Shown: positions 48,659-56,980 of the stretch, piece after piece
Layout of the letters: the number at the start of each line of letters is the position of its first letter
Numbering within the stretch: the first letter of the stretch is position 1
Assembly (NCBI GenBank): GCA_963826035.1
Contig: CAWGVZ010000010.1
Coordinates: 1,612,001 to 1,676,000, forward strand
Length of the DNA stretch: 64,000 nt
DNA from: Actinophytocola sp963826035
GTDB lineage: Bacteria; Actinomycetota; Actinomycetes; Mycobacteriales; Pseudonocardiaceae
Direction: 5' to 3'
Notes under the pieces: model-generated
Told to the model about the DNA's origin: nothing
The model's input: the letters and a program-made list of their open reading frames with translations, nothing else
The model's database searches: none
Position numbers and translations under genes: made by a program

Positions 48659-49517
48659 CAACACCGGCGTCATCCACGACATCGGCTACCAGCGCTACGA
48701 AGGCCCCCGCCTCGGCCGCGGCTACGCGGCCCGCGCCCTCTACGTCCACAGCGTCCGCAGCGCCTTCGGCCTCGGCCGAAGCGCGTGGGCGAAGGTCCTG
48801 CCGGTCGGCGTGCTCGCGCTCGTCAGCATCGCCGCGCTGGTCCTCGTGGTCATCAACACCCAGCTGCCGGTGCAGGTGATCGACTATGTCGGCATCGCGT
48901 CCACGTTCACCTACGCGGCAACGGTTTTCGTGGCAGTCGTGGCGCCCGAGCTGGTGTCGGTGGACCTGCGCAGCAACCTGCTCCAGCTCTACCTGTCCCG
49001 CCCACTGCGCCGCGCCAACTACGCGCTCACCAAGCTCGCCGCCCTCGCCACCGCCACGTTCCTCCTCTTCGCCATCCCCATGCTCATCCTGTTTCTGGGC
49101 ATGGCGTTCAGCACGGACGACGGCATCGGCGGCGTCTTCAGCGAACTCGGCGGCCTGATCGTCGGCCTGCTGAGCGCCCTGATCCACGCGGCGCTGCTGT
49201 CCGCGTTCGCGCTGCCCATCGCCTCGCTGTCCGGTCGCCGGGTGTTCGCCACCGGCATGATCATCGGCGTGTTCCTGCTGATGGCCCCGGTCTCCGCGGC
49301 CATCAGGGCGTTCGACAGCAGCGGCGCGGCCGGCCAGCTCGCCGGAATCCTCGACCCCGGAAGCCTCCTCAACGGCGTCGACCAGTGGCTCTTCAATTCG
49401 GCCATCCTCATCGCCGACCCCGGCCCCTACGGCTGGGCCTACGCCCTCGTCACAGCCCTGTTGATCGCGCTCGGCACCGCCGCAGCCGTCCTGCGGTACA
49501 AGAAGGTGAAGTCATGA
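48645..49517 (+). CDS. ABC-2 transporter permease 1
   Basis: A 290-residue membrane protein with six hydrophobic segments (VLPVGVLALVSIAALVLVVI, FTYAATVFVAVVAPELVSVD, FLLFAIPMLILFLGMAF, VGLLSALIHAALLSAFALPI, FATGMIIGVFLLMAPV and WAYALVTALLIALGTAAAVL). ELVSVDLRSNLLQLYLSRPL, then RRANYALTKLAAL, is the cytosolic loop typical of ABC-2 permeases such as NosY. The N-terminal HDIGYQRYEGPRLGR motif is one I have seen in actinobacterial permeases of this class. The gene overlaps ATPase 1 by 14 bases, and GGGGAG lies before the ATG at 48645. Confidence 0.85.
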   Translation: MPTRDNTGVIHDIGYQRYEGPRLGRGYAARALYVHSVRSAFGLGRSAWAKVLPVGVLALVSIAALVLVVINTQLPVQVIDYVGIASTFTYAATVFVAVVAPELVSVDLRSNLLQLYLSRPLRRANYALTKLAALATATFLLFAIPMLILFLGMAFSTDDGIGGVFSELGGLIVGLLSALIHAALLSAFALPIASLSGRRVFATGMIIGVFLLMAPVSAAIRAFDSSGAAGQLAGILDPGSLLNGVDQWLFNSAILIADPGPYGWAYALVTALLIALGTAAAVLRYKKVKS

Positions 49518-50428
49518 GCACGACCATCGAACTGAACGGTGTGTCCCGCTGGTACGGCAACGTGGTGGCCGTCAACGACGTGACGCTCACGGTCGCCCCC
49601 GGCCTCACCGGTCTCCTCGGCCCGAACGGCGCCGGCAAGACCACCGTGCTGCACCTGATGGCGGGCCTCATGGCACCGTCGCAGGGTGAGGTGCTGATCG
49701 GCGAGGAGTCCGCCTGGCGCAACCCCGAGATGTACCGCAAGCTCGGACTGGTCACCGAACGCGAGAGCGTGCCCGGTTTCCTCACGGCGTGGGAGTTCGT
49801 GCTGGCCAGCGCGAAGCTCCACAAGCTGCCGAACCCGGTCGAGTCCGCCCGCGCGGCGCTCGCGATCGTCGAGATGGAGGACGCCCAGGAACGGCGAATC
49901 TCCACCTACTCCAAGGGAATGCGCCAGCGCACCCGCGTGGCGGCGGCCCTCGTGCACGACCCGACCGTGCTGCTGCTGGACGAGCCCTTCAACGGCATGG
50001 ACCCGCGCCAGCGCCTCCACATGATGGAGCTGCTGAACCGGATGGCCGGTGAAGGCCGCACCATCCTGTTCAGCTCGCACATCCTGGAGGAGGTCGAGCA
50101 GCTCTCGGGAACAGTGCAGGTGATCGTGTCCGGCCGGCTCGCCGCGTCCGGCGACTACCGGCACATTCGGCGGCTCATGACCAACCGGCCGCACGTGTTC
50201 ACCATCTCCTCCTCAGACGACCGGCTGCTCGCGACCGCGCTCATGGGCCAGGAGTCGGTGTCGGGCGTGCACATGGAGGACGTGGGGCTCCAGGTCCACG
50301 CCAACGACTACGGCACCTTCACTCGTGCGCTCGCGAAGTTGGCCAGGGCCCAGAACATCCGGCTGACCAGCATCCTGCCTTCCGACGAGTCGCTCGAGAA
50401 GGTCTTCTCCTACCTGGTGGCGACATGA
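49514..50428 (+). CDS. ABC transporter ATPase 2
   Basis: A 304-residue ATPase with Walker A GPNGAGKTT (about 35-43), Q-loop LGLVTERESVPGFLT, signature YSKGMRQRTRVAAAL, Walker B VLLLDEPFNGMDPRQRLHMM and switch ILFSSHILEEVEQLSG. It is homologous to but divergent from ATPase 1. The ATG overlaps the preceding stop (ATGA). Its C-terminal ~80 residues resemble the domain following the ATPase core in NatA/CcmA-like exporters. Confidence 0.9.
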   Translation: MSTTIELNGVSRWYGNVVAVNDVTLTVAPGLTGLLGPNGAGKTTVLHLMAGLMAPSQGEVLIGEESAWRNPEMYRKLGLVTERESVPGFLTAWEFVLASAKLHKLPNPVESARAALAIVEMEDAQERRISTYSKGMRQRTRVAAALVHDPTVLLLDEPFNGMDPRQRLHMMELLNRMAGEGRTILFSSHILEEVEQLSGTVQVIVSGRLAASGDYRHIRRLMTNRPHVFTISSSDDRLLATALMGQESVSGVHMEDVGLQVHANDYGTFTRALAKLARAQNIRLTSILPSDESLEKVFSYLVAT

Positions 50429-51138
50429 ACAAGACGATCATGGGCCTGACCGCCCGCGCGCTACTCGGCCGCAAGCGGGTGCTGATGCTCCTGCCGATGC
50501 CGATCATCCTCATCGGACTCACGATTCTCGGCATCACCAGCGGTGCGGACGACGACGAGTGGGGCCCGGTGGTCTTCACCAACCTCGGGCTCAGCGTCAT
50601 CCTGCCGCTGACCGCGCTCATCGTGGGCAGCAGTGCGCTGGGCCTCGAGATCGACGACGGAACCATCACCCACCTGCTCACCAAACCGTTGCCGCGCAGC
50701 GAGATCGTGCTCTCGAAGCTCGCGGTCGCGTGGCTCGTGACAGCGGCCGCGACAGCACTGCCGCTCGCCGCCGCCGCGCTCCTGGCGGGGTCGACGTCGC
50801 TCGCCGCCGGGATGGCGGTCGGCACGGCGTTCGCCGCACTGGCCTACAGCGCGCTGTTCCTGGCGTTGTCGGTGATGACCAAACGGCCGGTGGCGGTCGG
50901 TCTGGTGTACATCATGTTGTGGGAGAACCTGCTCGTCAGTTTCGTCGACGGGGCCAGGATCTTCAGCGTTCGCCAGCACGCCACGGCCATCGCCGACGCC
51001 ATCGGCAACACCCAGCTGGTCGAGGCTTCCGTGTCCGCCACGACCGCTGTGATCATGCTGCTCGTCTTCATCGCGGTCGGCACCTGGGGTGCCACCCAGC
51101 GGCTGCGTTCCTTCGCCCTCACCGGCGAGGCCAACTAG
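50425..51138 (+). CDS. ABC-2 transporter permease 2
   Basis: A 237-residue membrane protein with five to six helices (LMLLPMPIILIGLTILGI, LSVILPLTALIVGSSALGLE, WLVTAAATALPLAAAALLAG, AFAALAYSALFLALSVMTKR and TTAVIMLLVFIAVGTWGAT). GLEIDDGTITHLLTKPLPRS, then EIVLSKLAVAW, is the ABC-2 cytosolic loop. It overlaps ATPase 2 by four bases and ends the four-gene operon. A palindromic dispersed repeat lies 12 bases after its stop and probably terminates transcription. Confidence 0.87.
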   Translation: MNKTIMGLTARALLGRKRVLMLLPMPIILIGLTILGITSGADDDEWGPVVFTNLGLSVILPLTALIVGSSALGLEIDDGTITHLLTKPLPRSEIVLSKLAVAWLVTAAATALPLAAAALLAGSTSLAAGMAVGTAFAALAYSALFLALSVMTKRPVAVGLVYIMLWENLLVSFVDGARIFSVRQHATAIADAIGNTQLVEASVSATTAVIMLLVFIAVGTWGATQRLRSFALTGEAN

Positions 51139-51149
51139 CGGCCCGTCGA

Positions 51150-51206
51150 ATGCCTGGAACGACGCCTTACTGACGTTGAGCGTCAGCAAGGCGTCGTTCC
51201 AGGCAT
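51150..51206. repeat. Dispersed 57-bp palindromic element, copy 1
   Basis: Arms of 26 bases (ATGCCTGGAACGACGCCTTA, then CTGACG) pair with one mismatch around the loop TTGAG. A related copy lies at 55142-55198. It follows the last permease gene and can act as a terminator. Confidence 0.8.
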
Positions 51207-51428
51207 GCCCGCGTCCGCCCGCTCCCGGCCGGCGCGCTCGTCCATCTCGACGAGCGCGTCGGCGGTGAGCGTCGCCAGCATGCGCACGGCCCGGCGGTCG
51301 AGGTCCAACTCCCCCACGGCCGATCCCCCTCCGTAGATGATGCTCGCGTGGTTGCCACTGCTGACCACCGAGCGGATCGGGCAGTCTCCGCTAAGATCTG
51401 CCCAAGCACTTATGACGTACCCGTCCAC
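51183..51428 (-). CDS. Small hypothetical protein
   Basis: 81 residues: GYVISAWADLSGDCPIRSVV, then SSGNHASIIYGGGSAVGELD and RRAVRMLATLTADALVEMDE. I do not recognise the family. GTG at 51428 has GGGAG seven bases upstream, which favours a real gene. The last codons run into the palindromic repeat at 51150-51206, so the native C-terminus may have been replaced. It is divergent from a decayed XRE gene, and small genes of this kind often accompany XRE/DUF397 cassettes in this group (recollection). Confidence 0.55.
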   Translation of the reverse strand: MDGYVISAWADLSGDCPIRSVVSSGNHASIIYGGGSAVGELDLDRRAVRMLATLTADALVEMDERAGRERADAGMPGTTPC

Positions 51429-51580
51429 CGTGTTCTCCCTGGTAGGTTGCAGCTTTGCCTGGTTGGCAGCCTATTCATCAAGCCGGTATGGCTCATGCTT
51501 GTTGCGTACGCGCATCAGGTGAACCTCGCCGGGTCCCGGTGACGCTATGCTGTTACCGGCCGACAACCACGGAGATCACG

Positions 51581-52440
51581 ATGGCCCGAACTCCGAAGGC
51601 CCAAGCCCTCGGTGCGGCACTCCGCCAGGCACGTGAGGAGAGGAAGCTACTTCTGCGCGAGCTGGCAGTTGCTATACAGAAAGACATCGGGGTCCTGTCC
51701 CGATGGGAGACTGGCGATCGCACGCCCAAGCCCGAGCAGGTGTCCCAGATCCTCGCGACGCTCCAAGTGGGCGGTGATCGCTTCGAAGAGATCATGACGC
51801 TCGCTTATGGGACGAAGGAGTCCCAGTGGGTAGCGTACACGCTTCCCGAGCAAAGTCGGCAACTGGCGGCACTGGTCGACTGGGAGCTGCGAGCAACGCG
51901 AATAATCGAGGTGGTCCCTTGCTGGTTCCGGGACTGCTCCAGACACCCGACTACGTGCGGGGAATCATGACGGCTGCCGGAGTTCCCGCACGCGAAATCG
52001 CACTGCGAGTCACCTCCCGGGTTGGCCGCCGCGTCGCCATCGAGGGCAAGAATTCACCAGCCGATCTGCTTGTGCTTATGGGGCAGAGCGCACTCAACCA
52101 GGGCATCGGTGGCCGGTCCACGATGATCGCGTCAACTCGACTATCTGTTGGAGATGGCGGCCGTCGCAACATCGAGTCTGCGAGTATTCCCGATCATCGA
52201 GGCTGGCACCCGGGCCTCGAAGGACCATTCGTGCATCGTCGAGGCACCCCGCGTCAGCAACGGGCGGCGAGCGGCGAATCAGGCTGTCGAGTCCATCGTG
52301 TTCGTCGAGACAACGGCGATCGGAACTCATGTTCCACGAGACCGCCGATGTGGACGCATACAAGAAGGCCCTCGATCGCATCATGGCGGTATCCCTGCTC
52401 TCCGGATGCCTCGGCGAACCTGATCAGCGAAGTCCGAAAG
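51581..52440 (+). pseudogene. XRE-DUF5753 regulator broken by several frameshifts
   Basis: The reading frame begins at ATG 51581 with a good helix-turn-helix (LGAALRQAREERKLLLRELA, IQKDIGVLSRWETGDRTPKP) and runs into DUF5753. The domain then continues in other frames: PLLVPGLLQTPDYVRGIMTA (from about 51917), EMAAVATSSLRVFPIIEAGT (about 52150), FHETADVDAYKKALDRIM (about 52329) and ASANLISEVRKRM (about 52405). At least four frame changes are needed, so the gene is dead. GC is visibly lower than around it. Its normal partner DUF397 gene follows and looks intact. Confidence 0.85.
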
Positions 52441-52443
52441 CGA

Positions 52444-52617
52444 ATGGAGAAGAGCAATGTCAGCTGGTCACACTGGCGCAAGTCGAGCAGCAGCGAGAAC
52501 GGCGGCTCCTGCGTAGAACTACGCAACACTCTCGAGGAGGTCCGCGACTCGAAGAACCCTGGTCCCACCTTGCGTGCCGACGTCCGGCAGCTGACGAACT
52601 GGCTCCGTCGCTCGTGA
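52444..52617 (+). CDS. DUF397 domain protein
   Basis: 57 residues: NVSWSHWRKSSSSENGGSCV, then ELRNTLEEVRDSKNPGPTL and RQLTNWLRRS. It has all DUF397 landmarks (WRKSS, G.CVE, VRDSK). ATG at 52444 has GAAAGCGA upstream. Upstream in-frame codons belong to the decayed XRE gene. Its stop overlaps the GTG of the aldolase gene (GTGA), so the surviving small gene is now coupled to a metabolic gene. Without its XRE partner its role is unclear. Confidence 0.75.
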   Translation: MEKSNVSWSHWRKSSSSENGGSCVELRNTLEEVRDSKNPGPTLRADVRQLTNWLRRS

Positions 52618-53369
52618 GTGCTGCTGAGTTCGCGCGCAAACTCCGGGCACGGGAACGGGTGATCGGCTACTGGTCCGGGCTGGACGCACCTCCCGCGACC
52701 GAGCGGATCGCCCGTCTCGGCTACGACTACGTGTGCCTCGACGGGCAGCACGGCTATCTCGGCTACTCGGGTCTGCTGCACTCGTTGCTCGCCGTGGATG
52801 CGGCCGAGGGTCCGACGGTCGGGCTGGTTCGCGTGGAGGCCAACGACATCACGCCGATCGGCCGCGCTCTCGACGCGGGCGCGTGCGGGGTGATCGTCCC
52901 GCTGATCGAGACGGCGGCGGACGCGGCCGAGGCGGTGGCGTCGACCAGATATCCACCGGCCGGCCGCCGCTCCTACGGTCCCACCCGCGCCGGCCTGAAA
53001 CCCGTGGACGCGAACGCCGTCAACGTGGTCATCGCGATGATCGAAACGCCGGGCGCACTGTCCGAACTGGACGCCATCTGCGCGACTCCAGGACTGGACG
53101 GGGTGTATGTGGGCCCGTCGGACCTGAGCCTCGCGGTGGGCGGCGCGTTTCCCATGGACCCGGCCGTGTCGGAGGAGTTCGAGGCGGCCGTGTTGCGTGT
53201 CCGCGTGTCGGCGGCGACGGCCGGGATCGCGGCGGGCATCCACACCCCGAACGGCGCGACGGCCGCGCGGCGGCTGGCGGAGGGCTTCACGTTCGCGTCG
53301 ATCGCGTCCGATCTGGCGCACCTGGAGCAGGCGGCCCGCGGCCACCTGGAGGCGGCGCGGGATGGCTGA
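52614..53369 (+). CDS. HpcH/HpaI-family aldolase
   Basis: A 251-residue TIM-barrel class II aldolase for 2-oxo-4-hydroxy acids. It has RLGYDYVCLDGQHGYLGYSG (D..QHG metal/base loop), GLVRVEANDITPIGRALDAG, GVIVPLIETAADAAEAV, VVIAMIETPGALSELDAI (metal Glu) and DGVYVGPSDLSLAVGG (Asp). All expected ligands are present. GTG at 52614 overlaps the DUF397 stop by four bases. The substrate may be 4-hydroxy-2-oxoheptanedioate or a related keto-acid. It does not belong to the pca route itself. Confidence 0.87.
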   Translation: MSAAEFARKLRARERVIGYWSGLDAPPATERIARLGYDYVCLDGQHGYLGYSGLLHSLLAVDAAEGPTVGLVRVEANDITPIGRALDAGACGVIVPLIETAADAAEAVASTRYPPAGRRSYGPTRAGLKPVDANAVNVVIAMIETPGALSELDAICATPGLDGVYVGPSDLSLAVGGAFPMDPAVSEEFEAAVLRVRVSAATAGIAAGIHTPNGATAARRLAEGFTFASIASDLAHLEQAARGHLEAARDG

Positions 53370-53985
53370 ACCGAGCGGCGTCCGGGGCTGGCTGACGGTC
53401 GCGAGCGCGGTGGCGTTCATCGTGTCGCTGGCCGTGTGGCTGTTCAGCTCGGGCGTCGTGGCCGACGTGTCGGTGTTCGTGGCGGTGGCCACCGGAGCGC
53501 TGTTGACGATCTTGTCGGTGGTCAGCGCTATCGTCGAACACCAGCCGGGCTGCATCCTGCTGGGCGTCGCGTGGGCGGGCGCCGGTGTGCTGCTGACCAT
53601 GGTGGTGTTCGGGTGGGCATATCTGGGCGAGTCGTGGACGTACCTGCGGGGCGAGACCACGACTGCCGAGGTGGTGACGTGTGAGGAGGAGGATGGCGAC
53701 GACTGCGAATCGGAGTGGACGGTAGACGGGGAGCGGCACCGTGACGAGGTGGAGCTGGCCCTCACCGAGGAGCCGGGCGACCGGATCACCGTGCGGGCCC
53801 GCGGCGACGAGGCCGTCCAGCAGAGCGGCCTGACCATGCTCGTGGTGGCGAGCAGCGGCGTGGCCGTGCTGTCACCGTTCCTGCTGGTGGGGACCGTGTT
53901 GTGGACACGGAGACATCAGCGCCATCAGAGGATGGCGCGCCACCAGCCGTCGGGCGAGCCGGGTTCGGACACGTCGAGCAGCTGA
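53362..53985 (+). CDS. Membrane protein of unknown function
   Basis: A 207-residue protein with four predicted helices: TVASAVAFIVSLAVWLF, VADVSVFVAVATGALLTILS, LLGVAWAGAGVLLTMVVFGW and LTMLVVASSGVAVLSPFLLV. An acidic extracytoplasmic or cytoplasmic loop (CEEEDGDDCESEWTVDGERH) separates helices three and four. A basic tail ends the protein. The two Cys flanking the acidic loop could form a disulfide. It overlaps the aldolase gene by eight bases. Its last 61 bases overlap the convergent MBL-fold gene. Confidence 0.65.
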   Translation: MAEPSGVRGWLTVASAVAFIVSLAVWLFSSGVVADVSVFVAVATGALLTILSVVSAIVEHQPGCILLGVAWAGAGVLLTMVVFGWAYLGESWTYLRGETTTAEVVTCEEEDGDDCESEWTVDGERHRDEVELALTEEPGDRITVRARGDEAVQQSGLTMLVVASSGVAVLSPFLLVGTVLWTRRHQRHQRMARHQPSGEPGSDTSSS

Positions 53986-55040
53986 CCCGGGCGGGGCACG
54001 GCCACACGGACGTCCTTCTTGTCGGCGTCGGCCAGAACCCGCTCGACTGGCTCGGCCCAGGAGTGCATGGCCAGGTTGAAGGTGCCCCAGTGCACGGGCA
54101 CCATCAGCCCACCGCGCACTGCCTGATGGGTGGCGATGCCCTCTTCGGGGGTCATGTGGATGTCGGGCCAGTAGGGCGAGTAGGCGCCGACCTGGATGAG
54201 GGTGACGTCGAAGGGCCCGTGCTCGGCGCCGATGTCCTTGTACCCGTCGAAGTAGCCGGAGTCGCCGGTGTAGAAGACCTTGCGGTCGTTGCCGGCCAGG
54301 ACCCAGGACGCCCAGAGGGTGCCGTTGCCGCCGGGCTTGAGCCGGCCGGAGAAGTGCCGCGCGGCGGTGGCGATCAGCTCGATGCCGGCGACCGTGGTGC
54401 GCTCGTCCCAGTCGAGCTCGATGATTCGCTCGGCGGGAATCCGCCACTTCTCGAGGTGCGCCCCGACGCCCAGCGGCACCACGAACACCGTGTTCGGCTG
54501 GTGTGCGGCGAGACGGCGGACGGTCATCATGTCGAGGTGGTCGTAGTGGTCGTGGGAGATGACCACGGCGTCGATGGTGGGCAGGTCGTCGAGCTTCCAC
54601 GGCACCGGGTGCAGGCGCTTGGGTCCGACCACACTGGACGGTGAGACCCGCTCGCTCCACACCGGATCGAAGAGGAAACGCTTGCCTTCCAGCTCGACGA
54701 GCACGGTGGCGTGGCCGAGCCAGGCGACCCGCACCCCGTCGACGGGCGGCGCGTTCAACTCGGGCGTGGCTCCGACCAGCGGCACGGGCCGCGCGGGCCG
54801 TCTGGTCTCCTTGTCGCGGGCCATCTCGCGCAGCACGCCCGGCCCGGAGGAGGGCGGCGCGATGCTGGCGGGCACGGTGTTGTGGAACACCCCGTCGCGG
54901 AAGTTGGGTGACCGGAGCATCCGCTCGAGCCGCTCCCCGTTCGGTCGCGCGCCGAGCGCCGCCGGTACGCGCCAGCCGGCCCCCACGAGCGCCCCGACGG
55001 GCACGAGCAGCGCCGAGCGCCGGATCAACCGTCCCAACAT
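53925..55040 (-). CDS. MBL-fold hydrolase (NAPE-PLD/UlaG-like)
   Basis: A 371-residue metallohydrolase. An N-terminal hydrophobic segment (RRSALLVPVGALVGAGWRV) is probably a signal or anchor. The catalytic domain has WLGHATVLVELEGKRFLFDP, VVISHDHYDHLDMMTVRRLA (HxHxDH), TAARHFSGR, VFYTGDSGYFDGY and MVPVHWGTFNLAMHSW. The order and the VHWGTF..A.H ending match the N-acyl-phosphatidylethanolamine phospholipase D/RomA group. The 3' end overlaps the convergent membrane protein gene by 61 bases. The lipid substrate is inferred from the family only. Confidence 0.88.
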   Translation of the reverse strand: MLGRLIRRSALLVPVGALVGAGWRVPAALGARPNGERLERMLRSPNFRDGVFHNTVPASIAPPSSGPGVLREMARDKETRRPARPVPLVGATPELNAPPVDGVRVAWLGHATVLVELEGKRFLFDPVWSERVSPSSVVGPKRLHPVPWKLDDLPTIDAVVISHDHYDHLDMMTVRRLAAHQPNTVFVVPLGVGAHLEKWRIPAERIIELDWDERTTVAGIELIATAARHFSGRLKPGGNGTLWASWVLAGNDRKVFYTGDSGYFDGYKDIGAEHGPFDVTLIQVGAYSPYWPDIHMTPEEGIATHQAVRGGLMVPVHWGTFNLAMHSWAEPVERVLADADKKDVRVAVPRPGQLLDVSEPGSPDGWWRAIL

Positions 55041-55141
55041 GAGTGTCCTCCCCTTGCTTCTCCGTCAGAGTGCCCACCGTCCGCTGAGCAAACCCTCAGC
55101 AACCCTCTCAGGTGGCCGGGGATCCGCCTCCGGCCCGTCGA

Positions 55142-55198
55142 ATGCCTGGAAGGCGTCGTTCCTGACGCTCAACGTCAGTAAGGCGTCGTTCCAGGCAT
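55142..55198. repeat. Dispersed 57-bp palindromic element, copy 2 with inner flip
   Basis: Outer arms ATGCCTGGA/TCCAGGCAT and the inner CTGACG/CGTCAG are kept as in the copy at 51150. The 10-base word between them on the left is AGGCGTCGTT instead of its complement, so the two inner words are direct, not inverted. It lies between divergent genes. Confidence 0.8.
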
Positions 55199-55303
55199 GC
55201 CCAAGCCGCGCGTGACCCCACCAGGGAGCCATTTCGTCCCGCTTTCGGCAACGATTGTTGTCGGTTCAGCATCGTGAGTGTCACTGTCGCCGCGGAGGTG
55301 GCG

Positions 55304-56524
55304 ATGATGACAGCCCAACAGGAACTGAGCACCGAAACGAACCCGCGGACACGGGGGCGACTTCCGCTGGGGGTCTACCTGCTCGCGTTCACCTTGTTCT
55401 CGATGGGGAGTGCGGAGTTCCTGCTCGCCGGAGTGCTACCGGCGGTCGCCGAGGATCTGCGGATCACTCTCGCGTCGGCCGGCGGGCTGATCACGGCGTT
55501 CGCGATCGGGGTCGTCATCGGGGGCCCGCCGCTGGCCGTCATCAGCCTGCGCTGGCCGCGGCGAACGGCACTCGTGATCACTCAGGCGGTCTTCGCCTCG
55601 GCAGTGGCCGCGAGCCTCGTCATCGACAGCTATGGAGTGCTGTTGGCCGCGAGGTTCGTGTCCGGTTTCGCCTACGCGGGGTTCTGGGCGGTGGCGGCTG
55701 TCACCGCGATCAGCCTCGTCACGCCCGACCGGACCGCGCGCGCCTCGGGAGTCGTGGTCAGCGGACTCAGCCTCGCCATGATCGTCGGCGGCCCCGCGGG
55801 CGCGCTGGTCAGCTACTTCTCCGGCTGGCGGGGCGGCTTCTGGGGAGTGGTCGCCCTCACCGCCATCGGTGCGGTCTCGGTCTTCCTGGCACTGCCCGAA
55901 ACGAGCGCCCGCGAAGAGCCGAGCGTGAAAGCCGAACTCGCCGCCATGCGACGGCCACAGCTGTGGTGCATCTACGCGGTCACGCTTCTCACCACTGCCG
56001 CCTACATGATCTCGTTCAACTACCTCTCGGCACTCTTGACGCGTGTCACCGGCATTCCCGGGATCTGGGTTCCCGCGATCCTCGCCCTCTTCGGTGTCGG
56101 CGCCTTCGTCGGACTGTCCATCGGAGGCAGGATCGCGGACAAGATGCCTTACCACGCGCTCCTGATCGGAGCGGTCGGGATACTTGTCTGCTCGGTCCTG
56201 CTCGCCGTCCTCGCCGAACACGGTGTGGCGGTGATCCCACTCGTCGCTCTGCTCGGGATAGCGGGCTTCATCCTGAACCCGGCCATCTACGGACGCGTGT
56301 TCACGATCGCCTCGGACGCGCCCACCCTCGCCGGGGCCACGACGGTGTCGGCGTTCCAACTCGGCATCAGCCTCGTGCCCGTTCTCGCCGGGGTGGCGTT
56401 CAACGCGGGCGCCGGCCTCGCCTCCGTCGCCTGGATCGGTGCCGGACTGGCCGCGGTCACCGTCCCCGTCATCCTGCTCGAGCGACGAGTCGGTCGAGTT
56501 GGCCGCGGATTCGAGCGGCCGTGA
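55304..56524 (+). CDS. MFS exporter (CmlR/AraJ-like)
   Basis: A protein of about 406 residues with 12 helices of the DHA1 drug-proton antiporter type. It has FSMGSAEFLLAGVLPAVAED (helix 1, motif similar to Cmx/CmlR), ALVITQAVFASAVAASLVID, RFVSGFAYAGFWAVAAVTAI, SGLSLAMIVGGPAGALVSYF (antiporter-like motif C) and SAFQLGISLVPVLAGVAFNA. These match chloramphenicol/arabinose-efflux homologues. GGAGG lies five bases before ATG 55304 and eight before ATG 55307. Its last 56 bases overlap the convergent SnoaL-like gene. Natural substrate unknown. Confidence 0.88.
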   Translation: MMTAQQELSTETNPRTRGRLPLGVYLLAFTLFSMGSAEFLLAGVLPAVAEDLRITLASAGGLITAFAIGVVIGGPPLAVISLRWPRRTALVITQAVFASAVAASLVIDSYGVLLAARFVSGFAYAGFWAVAAVTAISLVTPDRTARASGVVVSGLSLAMIVGGPAGALVSYFSGWRGGFWGVVALTAIGAVSVFLALPETSAREEPSVKAELAAMRRPQLWCIYAVTLLTTAAYMISFNYLSALLTRVTGIPGIWVPAILALFGVGAFVGLSIGGRIADKMPYHALLIGAVGILVCSVLLAVLAEHGVAVIPLVALLGIAGFILNPAIYGRVFTIASDAPTLAGATTVSAFQLGISLVPVLAGVAFNAGAGLASVAWIGAGLAAVTVPVILLERRVGRVGRGFERP

Positions 56525-56897
56525 AGTGGTCGAAGTAGTCGCGGGAGCTGATGATCTCACCGTCGCGCACCCGGAGCACGAAGATCCCGGGCAGCGTGAA
56601 CGGCTCGCCCGTGTCGGCGACGGTCCCCTGATACTCGAACTCGGCGACGATGACCTCGGGATCGGCTGTCTCGTGGATGGTGATGTTGGCCGCCCGGCGG
56701 TGCAGCCGAGGACTGGCGTCGGTCGGCCGGAAGTGCTCGCGAAGTTCGTCGCGGGTGCGCAGCGCGGGAGCGCGAAGCGGGTGGAACGGGTGCACGACGT
56801 CGGTCTCTTCCGTGTAGAGGCCGGGAAGGTCGTCCCACCGCTCCTCCGCGACGCCGTTCACGAGCGCGAGGAAGACCTCTCGGGGGCTGCGGGCCAT
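56469..56897 (-). CDS. SnoaL-like (NTF2-fold) protein
   Basis: A 142-residue NTF2-like protein. It has VFLALVNGVAEERWDDLPGL, YTEETDVVHPFHPLRAPALR, AEFEYQGTVADTGEPFTLPG, and IFVLRVRDGEIISSRDYFDH. This is the SnoaL_2 layout of small isomerase/cyclase-like or ligand-binding proteins. ATG at 56897 has AGGAGAAG just upstream. It is divergent from the TetR gene across a nested palindrome, so it is the likely repression target. Its 3' end overlaps the MFS gene by 56 bases. Confidence 0.87.
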   Translation of the reverse strand: MARSPREVFLALVNGVAEERWDDLPGLYTEETDVVHPFHPLRAPALRTRDELREHFRPTDASPRLHRRAANITIHETADPEVIVAEFEYQGTVADTGEPFTLPGIFVLRVRDGEIISSRDYFDHFTAARIRGQLDRLVARAG

Positions 56898-56916
56898 CCG
56901 CTTCTCCTGTCGTACG

Positions 56917-56961
56917 ATCCGAAGTGTCGACTCCGAATGATACGGAGTCGCGACTTCGGAT
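56917..56961. promoter_or_regulatory. Nested 45-bp palindrome, TetR operator
   Basis: ATCCGAAGT-GTC-GACTCCG-AATGATA-CGGAGTC-GCG-ACTTCGGAT: outer 9-bp and inner 7-bp arms are both perfect, and centred on one point. It fills the space between the SnoaL-like and TetR genes, 20 bases from each start. The TetR protein encoded next door is the natural binder. Confidence 0.75.
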
Positions 56962-56980
56962 ATCAAGTGGGAGGGCTGGC

